Assembly: GCA_024637155.1 (NCBI GenBank)
Contig: JAGXFR010000025.1
Location: 25,020 to 89,019 of the forward strand
Direction of reading: 5' to 3'
DNA from: Burkholderiaceae bacterium
GTDB lineage: Bacteria; Pseudomonadota; Gammaproteobacteria; Burkholderiales; Burkholderiaceae_E
Length of the DNA stretch: 64,000 nucleotides
Every line of letters begins with the position of its first letter. Position 1 is the stretch's first letter. The position numbers were made by a program, and so were the translations under genes. The notes under the pieces were generated by a model. It was not told the origin of the DNA. It saw nothing but the letters and a program-made list of their open reading frames with translations, and did not search any database. Positions 54,001 through 63,971 of the stretch are shown in pieces.

Positions 54001-54476
54001 ACGGCGCCGTGGCACCGGTGATCGATCTGCCCGAGTTGCTCGCCACGCGTGGGCGCAACGCCCCGGTGGCGCGCGCGCGCGCCATCCGTGCCGCGCCACG
54101 CGGTCCGCTGTGCCTGGTTGTCGACGACTCGGTGAGCGTGCGCCGCACGCTCGAACTGTTCCTGCGCGACCTTGGGTTCGAGGTCGAGCACGCCGCCGAC
54201 GGAATCGAGGCGCTGGGCAGGGTGGACCGCGTGGTTCCGGATCTGCTCATCGTCGACCTGGAGATGCCGCGCATGAACGGGGTCGAACTGACGCGGGCGC
54301 TGCGCTCGGACGCGCGCACCGCCGAGGTCCCGATCATCATGATCACGTCGCGTTCGACGCAGAAGCACCGCCAGCTGGCGGTTGCCGCGGGCATCGACGC
54401 CTTCCTCGTCAAGCCCTACGGCGAGGACGAACTTGCGTCTCTGATCGCGGGCACCATGCACCGGCGCGTGCGCTGA
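51045..54476 (+). CDS. pilL: ChpA/PilL-like hybrid CheA kinase
   Basis: 1143 residues, starting 4 bp after the receptor. One clear Hpt domain with phosphorylatable His408 in I-A-H-T-L-K-G-A-A lies at about 380-480; the first ~380 residues are helical and may hold a degenerate Hpt. Then come a dimerisation/HATPase core (H-L-L-R-N-A-V-D-H-G-I-E at about 725, D-D-G-R-G-L and G-R-G-I-G-L-D-V-V), a CheW domain (about 860-1000) and a receiver (V-V-D-D-S-V-S-V-R-R and L-I-V-D-L-E-M-P, about 1020-1140). It is about half the length of P. aeruginosa ChpA (roughly 2470 residues, many Hpts). Confidence 0.88.
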   Translation: MNSDRFVGSGAAHAARAETAHRIGGAVVAMLEVLLARSSEDPGWRVELAAAAFQCARTSRDAGLPGFAEACERYAERIRDGDEGGQGGRFFAENWVSEAVTFSAGALEAAAVEPWLSGLWETAGDIDPVARGELVARVAHEAGELNLIATVSPDALELDADAGGAVDSEGGADSDTAAVASADAPADEGVAPDLTVARDELAMLAQACQDMAEEFGEVLGSLPTDRDDPRTAPAWQEALERYCERVEGFASAVGFVGIEPVAELLRGWVAGSLSVLAAGTSAPDPAQRAALREWPTLWAHWLDSGEPAWAEPALALHEAQFWPVPGTADAARRALAGLRLIASRQVLPRTLSAEDMDLSTEIPADAEQSVVANLLTELPALTQEFGEHVAGILAGDRTGLPAAQRIAHTLKGAANTVGIAGIANLTHSLEDVLQILARRGTLPEPMRGADLADAADCLAEMAEAVAGHGPPPENAAEVFGRILVWADALAREETGAGADELAEPAGDGLAEPTAAATVAPPLDAEPTSAPPDAQGEGAWLRVPAQLMDTLLNYANEATILLAQVQESAADLEGARRSIQTGGDRLVGLSDELERLVDASAATPAGAMPVPSDAPGFDPLEMQTYGELHTVSRRINEAAADGKLVEQQVARSMLVLRDLLGQVERLQADIRETALRTRMVAAATLVPRLRRVVRQAARMAGKEVELHLEGGETSVELRVLQALADPLAHLLRNAVDHGIEHAAEREAAGKPAAGVIALSFQRIGPQIIITCRDDGRGLDAQGIRERASALALPGVHETPGAEQLAQWILSPGFSTRAESTQLSGRGIGLDVVQGAVRELRGRLEVAGTPGAGVCFTLTLPVQLAALPVLVARSATHVLALSVRGVREILSSDGLAHDAHGELRFAFGSGTLRALRLEEALGLPADAFVPERGDRPARESVVLVGIGDEEPVAIIAPELAQARNVVVRPLPAYLPAIPAIEGAAVLGDGAVAPVIDLPELLATRGRNAPVARARAIRAAPRGPLCLVVDDSVSVRRTLELFLRDLGFEVEHAADGIEALGRVDRVVPDLLIVDLEMPRMNGVELTRALRSDARTAEVPIIMITSRSTQKHRQLAVAAGIDAFLVKPYGEDELASLIAGTMHRRVR

Positions 54477-54556
54477 AACCGGTCTTCCGGGACAGCCCGA
54501 GCTTGTCGGGGGCGCGCCCAATCGGATAGCATAACCGGATTCCAGCGGAGCCCTCC

Positions 54557-55021
54557 ATGCAAGTAAAAGAGATACTCAGGACCAAGAGCACGACTCTGTT
54601 CACGAGCAAACCTGACGCGTTGCTCTCCGAAGCGGTCGTCACGATGGCCGACGCCGACATGGGCTCGCTCGTCGTCATGGAGGGCGGCAGACTGGTCGGC
54701 TTGCTGACCTTTCGCGAGGTCGTGCAGATCGTCGCCAAGCGTCAGCGGGAACAGCGCAAGGGTCCGACCCCTCCGGTCGCGGAAATCCGCGTCGGGGACG
54801 TGATGCAACACGAACCCCTGGTCGTCACGCCCGGCATGGAGCTCAATGACCTGCGCCAGGTGATGATCGACTCGCACCAGCGCTACCTGCCGGTCGTGGA
54901 AGACGGGACGCTGCTGGGCGTGGTCTCGTTTCTCGACGTGGCGCGCGCTGTGCTCGACGAGCAGGGCTTCGAGAACAAGATGCTCAAGGCGTACATCCGC
55001 GACTGGCCGGCCGAGGCCTGA
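54557..55021 (+). CDS. Tandem CBS-domain protein
   Basis: 154 residues from ATG 54557, with GGAG 7 bp upstream. Two CBS domains fill the protein (V-K-E-I-L-R and [32 protein letters not shown] and [15 protein letters not shown]). Such proteins usually bind adenine nucleotides, but its partner is not evident. A weak TTGTCG-18-TAGCAT pair (54503-54532) may be its promoter. Confidence 0.9.
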   Translation: MQVKEILRTKSTTLFTSKPDALLSEAVVTMADADMGSLVVMEGGRLVGLLTFREVVQIVAKRQREQRKGPTPPVAEIRVGDVMQHEPLVVTPGMELNDLRQVMIDSHQRYLPVVEDGTLLGVVSFLDVARAVLDEQGFENKMLKAYIRDWPAEA

Positions 55022-55064
55022 GATTCCGATTCCGCGACGACGCGACTCAGGCGGCAACGCGCCG

Positions 55065-55814
55065 ATGCGGATCCTGATCAGCAATGACGACGGCTATTTC
55101 GCGCCGGGGATTCTTGCGCTTGCCGCGGTTGCTGCCGAGTTCGGCGAAGTCACCGTGGTCGCACCGGAGCGGGATCGCAGCGGGGCTTCGAACTCGCTGA
55201 CGCTCGACCGGCCGCTGGCGGTGCGCACCGCGGAATCGGGCCACCTCTACGTGAACGGCACGCCGACCGATTGCGTTCACATCGCGATCACCGGTCTGAT
55301 CGCGCACCGCCCGGACCTGGTGCTATCGGGCATCAATGACGGCGCCAACATGGGCGATGACACGCTCTATTCGGGCACGGTCGCCGCCGCGATGGAGGGC
55401 TACCTGCTCGGCGTGCCGGCGATCGCATTCTCCCTCGCACAAAAGGGCCATGTTCACCTCGATACGGCGGCGCGCGTGGCGCGCGACCTGCTCGCGCGTT
55501 TCGTGCGCAACCCGATTCCCGGCAGGGTGCTGCTCAACGTCAACGTGCCGGGGGTCGCCGCCGAGCAATTGCGCGGCATGCGCGTGACCCGGCTCGGGCA
55601 GCGCCATTTTGCCGAATCTGTGGTCAAGGCGACCAGTCCGCGCGGCGACACGATCTACTGGATCGGCCCGGCGGGCGGTGCCAAGGAGGCGGGTCCGGGC
55701 ACCGACTTTCATGCCGTGGAGAACGGCTGGGCATCGGTGACCCCGCTGCGCGTCGACCTGACCGGCGAACAGCAGATCGATTCGGTTACGCGCTGGCTCG
55801 CGGACGCGACGTGA
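55065..55814 (+). CDS. surE: 5'-nucleotidase SurE
   Basis: 249 residues. The metal site [12 protein letters not shown] at the N-terminus, [14 protein letters not shown], and [19 protein letters not shown] are diagnostic. It hydrolyses nucleoside monophosphates and exopolyphosphate and is often stress related. Its stop overlaps the proposed pcm start, following the surE-pcm-nlpD order. Confidence 0.96.
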   Translation: MRILISNDDGYFAPGILALAAVAAEFGEVTVVAPERDRSGASNSLTLDRPLAVRTAESGHLYVNGTPTDCVHIAITGLIAHRPDLVLSGINDGANMGDDTLYSGTVAAAMEGYLLGVPAIAFSLAQKGHVHLDTAARVARDLLARFVRNPIPGRVLLNVNVPGVAAEQLRGMRVTRLGQRHFAESVVKATSPRGDTIYWIGPAGGAKEAGPGTDFHAVENGWASVTPLRVDLTGEQQIDSVTRWLADAT

Positions 55815-56539
55815 GCGGTCACGGCTCGGGAGATTCGCCGCGCAGCACCCAGCGCCACCCAGCGGTACCCAGTCCCAGCGGCGTGGGGATGGCCTCCGAG
55901 CGTGCACGGGCGCGCATGGTGGAAGCGCTGCGCAGCCTCGGCATCCGCAGTCCGGTGGTCCTGGAAATCATGGGGGTCGTGCCGCGGCACCTGTTCATCG
56001 AGCAGGCGCTGGCGAGCCGAGCCTACGAGGACGTTTCCCTGCCCATCGGGCACGGGCAGACGATCTCCAAGCCCAGCACGGTCGCGCGGATGATCGAGAT
56101 CGCGCTCGCTCATCTCGACGCGCCAGGGCGGCGCAGCGCCAACATCCTCGAAATCGGAACCGGTTGCGGATACCAGGCCGCGGTGCTGGCGCAACTGTGC
56201 GGGCAGGTCGTCTCGATCGAGCGGGTGCGCGCGCTGCACGAACTGGCTCGCGCCAACCTGCGGGCGCTGCGCATTCCAAACCTGCGGCTCGTTTACGGTG
56301 ACGGCCGCGCCGGGGTCCCGCAGGCTGCGCCGTATGACGCAATCATCGTGGCGGCTGCGGCGGGAGACGAGGTTCCCGAGGAACTTCTCCCGCAGATGAA
56401 GGTCGGTTCCCGTCTGATCGCGCCGGTGGGCGTCGCGCGCCAGGCGTTGCACCTGGTGGAGCGCACCGGCAAGTTTGAATGGGGGCTGACCGTGCTCGAT
56501 GCGGTACGATTCGTACCGTTGCAGGCAGGGAAGGGCTGA
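55811..56539 (+). CDS. pcm: Protein-L-isoaspartate O-methyltransferase
   Basis: 242 residues from GTG 55811 (GTGA overlap with surE); an ATG at 55889 giving 216 residues is an alternative and is nearer the usual family start. SAM motif [31 protein letters not shown] and the late I-A-P-V-G identify Pcm. It repairs isoaspartyl damage in ageing proteins. The function is certain; the start is not. Confidence 0.92.
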   Translation: MSGHGSGDSPRSTQRHPAVPSPSGVGMASERARARMVEALRSLGIRSPVVLEIMGVVPRHLFIEQALASRAYEDVSLPIGHGQTISKPSTVARMIEIALAHLDAPGRRSANILEIGTGCGYQAAVLAQLCGQVVSIERVRALHELARANLRALRIPNLRLVYGDGRAGVPQAAPYDAIIVAAAAGDEVPEELLPQMKVGSRLIAPVGVARQALHLVERTGKFEWGLTVLDAVRFVPLQAGKG

Positions 56540-56542
56540 GCT

Positions 56543-57475
56543 TTGAGCAAGATCGCGCAGGATCGGTTTCGGGGTGTTTTTTCCGCGCGCGCGCGCGCCG
56601 CTGCGGTGAAGGGGTGCGTGCTCGCCGGCGTCGTGTCGGCGCTGGTGGGCTGCGCGTCGCCGCGGCCGGGAGCGCCGGTCGTGCATCGCGCCACGCCTGC
56701 GGCGCCTGTCACCGGGCCGGCCGCGACCGTTTTGCCGGGCGTGGCGCCCGGATTGACGCCGGGGGTCGTGCCCGGTGCACCCATTGTCTCTCCGTCGACC
56801 GCTTCGGCGCGCACCGGCCAGCCGCCGGGGATCGCGCCGGCGGTCCCTGCCGCGCCACCGCCGCAGGTCGACGCCGCGCCCGTGCGTTCCGGAAGCGTCG
56901 ACGCTCGCCCGTTGCCGACACTGACGGCGCCCGCCGCGCTCAAGTCCGAGCCGAGCGCCGTCAAGCAGCACTACTCGGACGCGTTGCTGGCCAGGTTGCA
57001 GGCCGCCGGCACGCCGGTGGTGCCGGCCACCGCGACTGCGCCCGAGGCGCCGCCGGTGGCTGCAGCGAAGGGAGATGCGCGGGAACCCAAATCAGGTCCG
57101 GACGCCGGCGCCTTCCGCTGGCCGAGCGCAGGGAAGGTTCTCGAGAGATTTTCCGAGCCACGCAGCATGGGCATCGCCATCGCCGGGAAGCCGGGCGACC
57201 CGGTGCACGCGGCGGCCGATGGCAAGGTGATCTTCAGCGGCGCCGGCCCGCGCAGTTACGGCAACCTGCTGATCATCAAGCATGACAACGATCTGCTGTC
57301 GGTCTACGCGCACAATCGCGCGCTGCTCGTGAAGGAAGGGCAGACGGTCAAGCGCGGTCAGCGCGTCGCCGAACTCGGCGATACCGGCACCGACAAGCCC
57401 AAGCTGCACTTCGAGATTCGCCGGCAGGGACGTCCGATCGATCCGCTGCCCCTGCTGCCGCCGCGCGAGCCCTAG
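56543..57475 (+). CDS. nlpD: NlpD-type M23/LytM lipoprotein
   Basis: 310 residues from TTG 56543 (GGAAGG 8 bp upstream); GTG 56606 would give a shorter, more typical signal peptide. A lipobox (A-L-V-G-C, about residue 37) precedes a proline/alanine-rich linker and a C-terminal LytM domain (S-M-G-I-A-I-A-G-K, D-G-K-V-I-F-S-G-A-G-P-R-S-Y-G-N-L, L-H-F-E-I-R). The first zinc histidine of active M23 enzymes is replaced (G-I-A-I-A), as in E. coli NlpD, which activates the amidase AmiC rather than cutting peptidoglycan itself. No LysM domain is visible, unlike E. coli NlpD. Confidence 0.85.
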   Translation: MSKIAQDRFRGVFSARARAAAVKGCVLAGVVSALVGCASPRPGAPVVHRATPAAPVTGPAATVLPGVAPGLTPGVVPGAPIVSPSTASARTGQPPGIAPAVPAAPPPQVDAAPVRSGSVDARPLPTLTAPAALKSEPSAVKQHYSDALLARLQAAGTPVVPATATAPEAPPVAAAKGDAREPKSGPDAGAFRWPSAGKVLERFSEPRSMGIAIAGKPGDPVHAAADGKVIFSGAGPRSYGNLLIIKHDNDLLSVYAHNRALLVKEGQTVKRGQRVAELGDTGTDKPKLHFEIRRQGRPIDPLPLLPPREP

Positions 57476-57557
57476 GGCGTTGCCGGCAGCGGGGTGCACA
57501 ACGCCCGTCGCCGGCGCGCGGGCCGCAACGGCATTCCTTCACCACGAGAACGACGCG

Positions 57558-58334
57558 ATGATGCCCGTCCTGTGCTTCGACCTGGAAACCGTCCCGGACA
57601 TCGACGTCCTGCGCGCCACCCTGGGGCTGGGCGCGGAAGTTCCCGAAGCCGAGGTGGCCGAGCAGGCGTTTGCGCTGCGCCGCGAGAAGACCGGCAGCGA
57701 TTTTCTCCCGCTGCATCAGCATCGCATCGTCGCGATCGGTTGCCTGCTGCGCGACGAGAAGGGGCTGCGGGTGCGCTGCCTCGGTGAGCCCGGCGACCCG
57801 GAGGCCAAGCTGGTGCGGCAGTTCTTCGGGCTCATCGAGCGGGACACTCCGCAGATTGTCTCGTGGAACGGCAGCGGCTTCGACCTGCCGGTCCTGCACT
57901 ACCGGGCGCTGCGGCACGGGATCGCCGCCCCGCGCTACTGGGAGATGGGCGAAGAGGACCGCGAATTCAAGTGGAACAATTACATCAGCCGCTATCACGC
58001 GCGTCACCTCGACCTGATGGACCTTCTCGCGCTCTATAACCTGCGCGCCGCCGCGCCGCTCGACGACATGGCGCGCCTGTGCGGGTTTCCGGGCAAGGTC
58101 GGAATGGACGGCGCGCAGGTCTGGCCCGCGTGGCAGGAGGGCCGGATCGACGAGATCCGAGGCTACTGCGAGACCGACGTGGCCAATACCTGGCTGATGT
58201 ACTGCCGTTTCCAGCAGTTCCGTGGCGGCTGGACCCCGCAGGCCACCGAGCGCGAGATCGAATCGCTGCGCACTACCGTCGCCGCCAGCGAGCAGCCGCA
58301 CTGGCAGGCGTTCCTGGCGGCATGGCCGGCGTGA
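57558..58334 (+). CDS. PolB-type 3'-5' exonuclease
   Basis: 258 residues from ATG 57558 (a second ATG follows at once). The DEDD exonuclease motifs are F-D-L-E-T-V-P-D near the N-terminus, [11 protein letters not shown] and the C-terminal C-E-T-D-V-A-N-T-W. It belongs to the predicted exonuclease family related to the proofreading domain of DNA polymerase B. It may act in DNA repair or RNA trimming. It occupies the place after nlpD where rpoS usually lies. Confidence 0.85.
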   Translation: MMPVLCFDLETVPDIDVLRATLGLGAEVPEAEVAEQAFALRREKTGSDFLPLHQHRIVAIGCLLRDEKGLRVRCLGEPGDPEAKLVRQFFGLIERDTPQIVSWNGSGFDLPVLHYRALRHGIAAPRYWEMGEEDREFKWNNYISRYHARHLDLMDLLALYNLRAAAPLDDMARLCGFPGKVGMDGAQVWPAWQEGRIDEIRGYCETDVANTWLMYCRFQQFRGGWTPQATEREIESLRTTVAASEQPHWQAFLAAWPA

Positions 58335-59764
58335 GGGCCCCCGCCCGGGAGCGCGAGCGCATCCGCGTCGAGGTGGAGTCGCTCGACCTGGATGCCAACG
58401 GGGTCGCGCGCCACGACGGCAAGGTCGTCTTCGTGCGCGGCGCGCTGCCGGGAGAGGTGGGCGTCGCGGAAATTCTGCGCCGGAAACCGCGCTACGACGT
58501 CGCACAGCTGGTTTCGCTCGAACGTGAGAGCAATCAGCGGGTGGTGCCGCGCTGCCCGCATTACGGCGTGTGCGGCGGCTGCTCGATGCAGCACATGCAC
58601 ACCCGGGGCCAGCTTGCCACCAAGCAGCGCGCGCTCGAAGACCAGTTGTGGCATATCGGCAAGTTGCACGCGCAGGTGAGCGCGCGTGCGATCGCGGGCC
58701 CCGCCTGGGGTTACCGGTTTCGCGCACGGCTCTCGGTTCGCGATGTGCCCGGCAAGGGCGGCGTGCTGGTCGGTTTCCACGAGCGGGGATCGAGCTTCGT
58801 GGCCGACATGCGCGAGTGCCACGTGCTGCCGCCGCGGGTGAGCGCGCTGCTCGTGCCGCTGCGCGGGCTCGTCGAGAGCCTGAGCATCCGGGCGCGACTG
58901 CCCCAGATCGAGGTCGCAGTCGGGCAGCGCGCGCCGATCGACCTGCACGCGCCCGAGGGATGGCACGACGCGGCGGCGCCGGTGGGCGCCGGTGCCGCGT
59001 CGGACAGCGTCGTCGCTCTGGTGCTGCGCATCCTTGAACCGCTGACTGGCGGCGACGAGGACCGGGTCGCCGCGTTCGCTGCCGAGCACGATCTGGAGAT
59101 CTGGCTGCAGACCAAGGGGCCGGAAACGATCACCCTGTTCGCGGCCGGGGCGCAACGCGCGCCCGGCGCCTCGGCGCTCGGCTACCGGCTTCCCGAGTTC
59201 GGCTTGTGGATGCCGTACCGGCCGACCGACTTCACGCAGGTCAACCACCGCGTGAATGAGGTACTGGTCGGTCGCGCCGTGCGGTTGCTCGACCCCCAAC
59301 CGGGCGAGCGGGTCGGCGATCTGTTCTGCGGAATCGGCAATTTCACGCTGGCTCTCGCCACGCGCGCCGCGCAGGTGCTGGGCGTGGAGGGCGCCGCGAC
59401 GCTGATCGAGCGCGCGAGCGAGAACGCCCGGATCAACGGTCTGTCTGATCGGGTGCGCTTCCAGGTCGCCAATCTCTTTGCGCTGGGCGAAGCGGGCTGG
59501 GCGCAGCTCGGGCACTTCGACCGGCTGCTGATCGATCCGCCGCGGGAAGGGGCGATCGAAGTCGCGCTGGCCCTCGCGGAGAACCCACGCAAGCCGCGTC
59601 GGATCGTCTACGTGTCGTGCAATCCGGCCACGCTCGCGCGCGACGCCGAAGTGCTGGTGCACCGGGGCGGATTCGTGCTCGCGTCGGCCGGCGCAGTCAA
59701 CATGTTCCCGCACACCTCGCACGTCGAATCGATCGCGGTATTCGAACCGGCTGCCGGCGCCTGA
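58322..59764 (+). CDS. rlmD: 23S rRNA (uracil-1939-C5)-methyltransferase RlmD
   Basis: 480 residues from ATG 58322 (overlap of 13 bp with the exonuclease); GTG 58331 is possible. An N-terminal TRAM domain ([14 protein letters not shown]) precedes the Fe-S cysteines ([11 protein letters not shown]), the SAM-binding [13 protein letters not shown] and the catalytic [11 protein letters not shown]. The Fe-S cluster and length separate RlmD from TrmA. Confidence 0.93.
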   Translation: MAGVRAPARERERIRVEVESLDLDANGVARHDGKVVFVRGALPGEVGVAEILRRKPRYDVAQLVSLERESNQRVVPRCPHYGVCGGCSMQHMHTRGQLATKQRALEDQLWHIGKLHAQVSARAIAGPAWGYRFRARLSVRDVPGKGGVLVGFHERGSSFVADMRECHVLPPRVSALLVPLRGLVESLSIRARLPQIEVAVGQRAPIDLHAPEGWHDAAAPVGAGAASDSVVALVLRILEPLTGGDEDRVAAFAAEHDLEIWLQTKGPETITLFAAGAQRAPGASALGYRLPEFGLWMPYRPTDFTQVNHRVNEVLVGRAVRLLDPQPGERVGDLFCGIGNFTLALATRAAQVLGVEGAATLIERASENARINGLSDRVRFQVANLFALGEAGWAQLGHFDRLLIDPPREGAIEVALALAENPRKPRRIVYVSCNPATLARDAEVLVHRGGFVLASAGAVNMFPHTSHVESIAVFEPAAGA

Positions 59765-59782
59765 AGCCCGGCAGCCGGATGC

Positions 59783-60493
59783 TCAGTCCTCGCCGCCGAA
59801 GATGCCGAGCAGCGAGAGCAGGTGGGCGAAGATGTTGTAGACGCTCAGGTAGATTCCCAGCGTCGCGGTCACGTAGTTGGTCTCGCCGCCGTTCACGATC
59901 CGCTGCACGTCATAGAGGATGAACGCCGAGAAGATCCCGATCACGAGCACCGAGATGGTGAGCATCAACGCGGGCAGCTGCAGCCAGATGTTCGCGATCA
60001 TCGCTGCCAGCACGACCAGCACGCCGATGGTGAGCCACTTGCCCATCCCCGAGAAGTCGCGCTTCGTGACCGTCGCGATCGTGGACATCACTGCGAAGAT
60101 GCCCGCCGTGCCGCCAAAGGCGGCCATGATCAGGCCCGCGCCGTTCGAGTAACCCAACACGTGCCCCAGCAGGCGCGAAAGCATCAGGCCCATGAAGAAG
60201 GTGAAGCCCAGCAGCAGCACGACGCCGATCGGGCTGTTGCGGTAACGATTGATGGCGAAGAAAAAGCCGAAGGCGATCGCCAGAAACAGGATCAGTCCCA
60301 TGAAGGGGCTGCCGGCCATCAGCGAAAAGCCGGTGCTCACGCCGATCCAGGCGCCCAGCACCGTGGGAATCATCGAAATCGCGAGCAGCAGGTAGGTGTT
60401 GCGCAGAACGCGGTTGCGCACGACCTCGCCGGGCGCGCCGGTGGTCGTCGTGCCGAAGTCGCGGGTGGTGACGCGGTTGTCGCCAAATGCCAT
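59783..60493 (-). CDS. Bax inhibitor-1/YccA family membrane protein
   Basis: 236 residues with seven hydrophobic segments (for example T-Y-L-L-L-A-I-S-M-I-P-T-V-L-G-A and G-L-I-L-F-L-A-I-A-F-G-F-F-F). The family signature near the C-terminus, I-L-Y-D-V-Q-R-I-V-N-G-G-E-T-N-Y, is well kept. YccA-type proteins modulate the FtsH membrane protease; eukaryotic relatives are pH-sensitive ion leak channels. It converges on rlmD. Confidence 0.9.
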   Translation of the reverse strand: MAFGDNRVTTRDFGTTTTGAPGEVVRNRVLRNTYLLLAISMIPTVLGAWIGVSTGFSLMAGSPFMGLILFLAIAFGFFFAINRYRNSPIGVVLLLGFTFFMGLMLSRLLGHVLGYSNGAGLIMAAFGGTAGIFAVMSTIATVTKRDFSGMGKWLTIGVLVVLAAMIANIWLQLPALMLTISVLVIGIFSAFILYDVQRIVNGGETNYVTATLGIYLSVYNIFAHLLSLLGIFGGED

Positions 60494-60522
60494 GGAAAGT
60501 CTCCGTTGTTGTCGCTGCGCCC

Positions 60523-60551
60523 AATGTAAGGTCGCGACGGCGTTTTTTCAA
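60523..60551 (-). promoter_or_regulatory. Sigma-70 promoter of the Bax-inhibitor gene
   Basis: On the minus strand TTGAAA and TACATT are separated by 17 bp, 30 bp before the ATG, and GGAGA precedes the ATG. Confidence 0.7.
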
Positions 60552-60695
60552 GGGGCGGCGCTAGCCGCGGATCGCGGCTGTCGACGGCTCGTCCCATATC
60601 CGACATGATAAACTAGAATGTTTTGAAAGCCGCCGAAAAGTGCGCCTAAGCTGCTCATTTTTCAAGAAAAACCACTTCTCTGACGAAACCCGAAC

Positions 60696-61121
60696 ATGGC
60701 CATTGAACGCACCCTCTCGATCATCAAACCCGACGCCGTCGCCAAGAACCTGATCGGCAAGATCTATTCCCGCTTTGAGACCAACGGACTCACGGTAATC
60801 GCCGCGCGCATGATGCATCTCTCGGCGCGTGAGGCCGGCGGCTTCTACGCCGTGCACCGCGAGCGCCCGTTCTTCGCGCCGCTCGTCGAGTTCATGAGTT
60901 CCGGCCCCGTGATGGTGCAGGTGCTCGAGGGCGAGGGCGCGATCCAGAAGAACCGTGATCTGATGGGCGCCACCGATCCGAAGAAGGCCGCGCCGGGCAC
61001 GATCCGCGCTGATTTCGCCGACAGCATCGACGCCAACGCCGTCCACGGCTCCGACGCGACCGAGACCGCCGCCGTCGAGATCGCGTTCTTCTTTCCCGCC
61101 TTGGATCTGCACGCGCGCTGA
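60696..61121 (+). CDS. ndk: Nucleoside diphosphate kinase
   Basis: 141 residues. [15 protein letters not shown] at the start and the active-site N-A-V-H-G-S-D-A (phosphohistidine) are diagnostic. It balances NTP pools using ATP. The ndk-rlmN-pilW-rodZ-ispG order is typical of betaproteobacteria. No clear SD or promoter is visible in the 200 bp between it and the divergent Bax-inhibitor gene. Confidence 0.97.
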   Translation: MAIERTLSIIKPDAVAKNLIGKIYSRFETNGLTVIAARMMHLSAREAGGFYAVHRERPFFAPLVEFMSSGPVMVQVLEGEGAIQKNRDLMGATDPKKAAPGTIRADFADSIDANAVHGSDATETAAVEIAFFFPALDLHAR

Positions 61122-61156
61122 GCGCGGGTGCCCCGGAACGCAAGCGTGATGCGGCC

Positions 61157-62263
61157 ATGAGCGCGAACGTCAATCTGCTCGGCCTGGATCTCGAGGCGCT
61201 GACGCGCCAGTGCGAGGCATGGGGGCAGAAGCCGTTCCGTGCGCTCCAGCTCGCCCAATGGATCCATCAGCGCGGGACGGCGGACTTCGCCGAAATGACG
61301 AACCTCGCAAAGTCGTTCCGCGCGCGGCTCGCGGAAACGGCGCGGGTCGAGGCGCCGGTGGTGATCGCTGACGGCGAATCGGCGGATGGAACGCGCAAGT
61401 GGCTCTTCGATGTCGGCGAGGGCAACGCGGTCGAGACGGTGTTCATTCCGGAGACGAGCAGGGGCACGCTGTGCGTCTCGACACAGGCCGGATGTGCGGT
61501 CAAGTGCCCGTTCTGCGCAACCGGTGCGCAGGGATTTTCGCGCAATCTGCGCGCGGATGAGATTGTCGGCCAGCTCTGGCACGCCAATCGGGCGCTCGGG
61601 CAATACGCACGCGCCGGCACCTGCTCGGAAGATCGCGTGATCAGCAACGTCGTGTTCATGGGCATGGGCGAACCGCTGCAGAACTATGCGGCCACGCTCG
61701 CAGCGCTGCGGCTGATGCTCGACGATCACGCCTATGGCCTGTCCCGGCGCCGGGTCACGGTATCGACCTCGGGTGTGGTGCCGATGATCGACCGGCTGCG
61801 CGAGGATTGCCCGGTGTCGTTGGCGATCTCGCTGCACGCGCCGGATGACGCGTTGCGGGACCGGCTGGTGCCGCTGAACCGCAAGTACCCGCTCGCCGAA
61901 CTGATGGCTGCCTGCCGGCGCTACCTGAGCGAAGCGCCGCGCGATTTCGTCACCTTCGAGTACATCATGCTCGAGGGCGTCAACGATTCCGACGAGCAGG
62001 CCCGCGCCTTGCTGCGGCTCGTCGACGACTTGCCCTGCAAGTTCAATCTGATCCCGTTCAACCCGGTCGCGGGCTCGGGCCTGCGCCGGTCTGCCAACGA
62101 GCGGGTGCTCGCATTCGCCCAGGTGCTCGGCGACGAGGGGATCATCACGACGGTGCGCAAGACGCGTGGCGACGATATCGACGCCGCCTGCGGCCAACTG
62201 GCCGGCGAGGTGCGTGACCGCACCCGGGCGCGCGTCGTCCCCATTGTGGAGACCGTGCGATGA
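61157..62263 (+). CDS. rlmN: Dual-specificity RNA methyltransferase RlmN
   Basis: 368 residues. The radical SAM cluster C-A-V-K-C-P-F-C is followed by [11 protein letters not shown]; an early segment E-T-V-F-I-P-E-T is typical. RlmN methylates A2503 of 23S rRNA and A37 of some tRNAs. The stop overlaps the pilW ATG by 4 bp. Confidence 0.96.
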   Translation: MSANVNLLGLDLEALTRQCEAWGQKPFRALQLAQWIHQRGTADFAEMTNLAKSFRARLAETARVEAPVVIADGESADGTRKWLFDVGEGNAVETVFIPETSRGTLCVSTQAGCAVKCPFCATGAQGFSRNLRADEIVGQLWHANRALGQYARAGTCSEDRVISNVVFMGMGEPLQNYAATLAALRLMLDDHAYGLSRRRVTVSTSGVVPMIDRLREDCPVSLAISLHAPDDALRDRLVPLNRKYPLAELMAACRRYLSEAPRDFVTFEYIMLEGVNDSDEQARALLRLVDDLPCKFNLIPFNPVAGSGLRRSANERVLAFAQVLGDEGIITTVRKTRGDDIDAACGQLAGEVRDRTRARVVPIVETVR

Positions 62264-63072
62264 AACTTCTGAAAGTCCTGGCGCTGCTCCTGGGCGCGTT
62301 CGCGCTCGCGCAACTTGCCGGATGCGCGGCCACCGGGCCCGGCTCGGCATCGGCGGCCTCGGCCGCCAATGTCATCCCGGTGGCACCCGACGATACCGAT
62401 GTGCGGAGGCGCGCGCGCATCCGGCTCGAACTCGCCGCCAACTACTACCAGCAGCGGCTCTACGGTCCGGCGCTCGAGGAATTGCGCGAAGCGCTCAAGA
62501 CCGATCCGAACTACGCGGACGCGTTCGGGCTGCTGGGACTGCTCTACATGGATCTCGACGATCGGCCCAAGGCCGACCAGAGCTTCCAGCGTGCGCTGCA
62601 GCTCGCACCGACCGACGCCGAGCTCAACAACAACTACGGCTGGTTCCTGTGCCAGACCGGACGCGAGAGCGATTCGCTCGCGTACTTCGACCGTGCTCTG
62701 GCCGACCGCCTCTATGCGACCCCGGCGCGTCCGCTGCACAACGCCGGTGTCTGTCTGCGCCGCATGGGCGACCTGCCGCGCGCGCTCGCCTATCTGCAGC
62801 GTTCGTTCCAGATCGACGCGGGCAACGCAGTGGCGATGTTTCACCTCGCCGAGATCAACCTGGAGCAGGGCGAACTCGAGCGGGCGAACTTCTATGCGCA
62901 GCGCCTGCTGACCCTGTACGAGGCGAACGCCCAGACGCTGTGGCTCGCGCTGCGGGTACAGCGGGCGCGCGGCGAGCGCGACGGCGAGGCCAGTCTCGCC
63001 GCCCAGCTGCGCCGGCGCTTCCCGGCGTCCGACGAGGCGCGCAGGCTTGCGGAAGGACGTTTCGGTGGTTGA
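62260..63072 (+). CDS. pilW: Type IV pilus biogenesis lipoprotein PilW (PilF)
   Basis: 270 residues. A signal peptide ends in the lipobox L-A-G-C (Cys about residue 22). Six TPR motifs follow ([29 protein letters not shown]). PilW/PilF helps the secretin PilQ assemble at the outer membrane. The presence of type IV pili fits the Pil-Chp-like operon at 47.5-54.5 kb. Confidence 0.93.
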   Translation: MKLLKVLALLLGAFALAQLAGCAATGPGSASAASAANVIPVAPDDTDVRRRARIRLELAANYYQQRLYGPALEELREALKTDPNYADAFGLLGLLYMDLDDRPKADQSFQRALQLAPTDAELNNNYGWFLCQTGRESDSLAYFDRALADRLYATPARPLHNAGVCLRRMGDLPRALAYLQRSFQIDAGNAVAMFHLAEINLEQGELERANFYAQRLLTLYEANAQTLWLALRVQRARGERDGEASLAAQLRRRFPASDEARRLAEGRFGG

Positions 63073-63967
63073 GCGCGAGGGGTTCGAAATCAATCGTCCC
63101 GGCGATGACGGGGCGCCCGGCACGATCGCCGATCCGGCCCAGTTGCGCGCGCGGCGCGAGGCGGTGCGGATGACCTGCGAAGAGGCTGCGGCAGCGCTGC
63201 GACTGGCACCGCGCCAGGTCGAAGCGCTCGAGAACGGCGACTGGCAGTCGTTGCCGGGCGTCGCGTTCGTGCGCGGTGCGCTGCGCTCGTATGGCCGATT
63301 GCTCGGCGCCGACGTGGCGCCCTTGCTCGAACAGGTGGGTTCCTCGGAGTCCGGCGTGCAGCTGCGACCGTCGGTGTCGCTCGGCACGGCGCGCCCGCGC
63401 GGCAGTGCCATCGGTTTTGGCGGCGGCGGCGTGGGAAACCGCTGGGTATGGGGCGTGCTCATCGCGCTCGGCCTGATCGCGCTGGCGATGTTCTTTGCGG
63501 GGGGGCAGGGGCTTTCCGGCATGACCTCCTGGCTTTCGACTTCGACCCCGCCGGCCGAGGAAAGCGCAGGTCGCCCACCGACCGTCATCGAAGCGCTGCC
63601 GATTCCCGGCGTGAACGAAGGGCAGCCGACTCCGCCACCGGAGCCCCCGCTCGCGCCTCCCGGACCGGGCAGCACGGCGCCCGTGACCGTGCCGGCGCCC
63701 GGCGCCGCCATCGCCCCTGCGCCGCCGGCGGTGCCGGCGCTGCAGTTCGCGTTCGAACGTGACGCGTGGGTGGATGTCCGTGATGTTGCGGGCGTGCCCC
63801 TGTTGCAAGGCGTCCAGGCGGCCGGAAGCAGCAGCGCGCTGGAAGGAAAAGCGCCGTTTTCCCTCGTGATCGGCAACGCGGCGCATGTACGGCTCGAACG
63901 CGCCGGCCGGGCCGTCACGCTGCAGCCCGCCGCGCCCTCCGGCGTTGCCCGACTGAGCGTCGAGTGA
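63065..63967 (+). CDS. rodZ: RodZ-like cytoskeletal membrane protein
   Basis: 300 residues from GTG 63065, which has GGAAGGA 8 bp upstream and overlaps pilW by 8 bp. A Cro/C1-like HTH (L-R-A-R-R-E-A-V-R-M-T-C-E-E-A-A-A-A-L-R) lies at about 25-95. A single transmembrane segment (W-G-V-L-I-A-L-G-L-I-A-L-A-M) is at about 130-150, followed by a proline-rich region and a C-terminal DUF4115 beta-domain. RodZ links MreB to the cell-wall machinery in other bacteria. Confidence 0.88.
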   Translation: MVEREGFEINRPGDDGAPGTIADPAQLRARREAVRMTCEEAAAALRLAPRQVEALENGDWQSLPGVAFVRGALRSYGRLLGADVAPLLEQVGSSESGVQLRPSVSLGTARPRGSAIGFGGGGVGNRWVWGVLIALGLIALAMFFAGGQGLSGMTSWLSTSTPPAEESAGRPPTVIEALPIPGVNEGQPTPPPEPPLAPPGPGSTAPVTVPAPGAAIAPAPPAVPALQFAFERDAWVDVRDVAGVPLLQGVQAAGSSSALEGKAPFSLVIGNAAHVRLERAGRAVTLQPAAPSGVARLSVE

Positions 63968-63971
63968 CGCG

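Noticed and set aside
54491..54515. CCCGA/TCGGG hairpin after the chemosensory operon as a terminator
   Set aside because: The stem is only 5 bp with no T-run; it is too weak to call.
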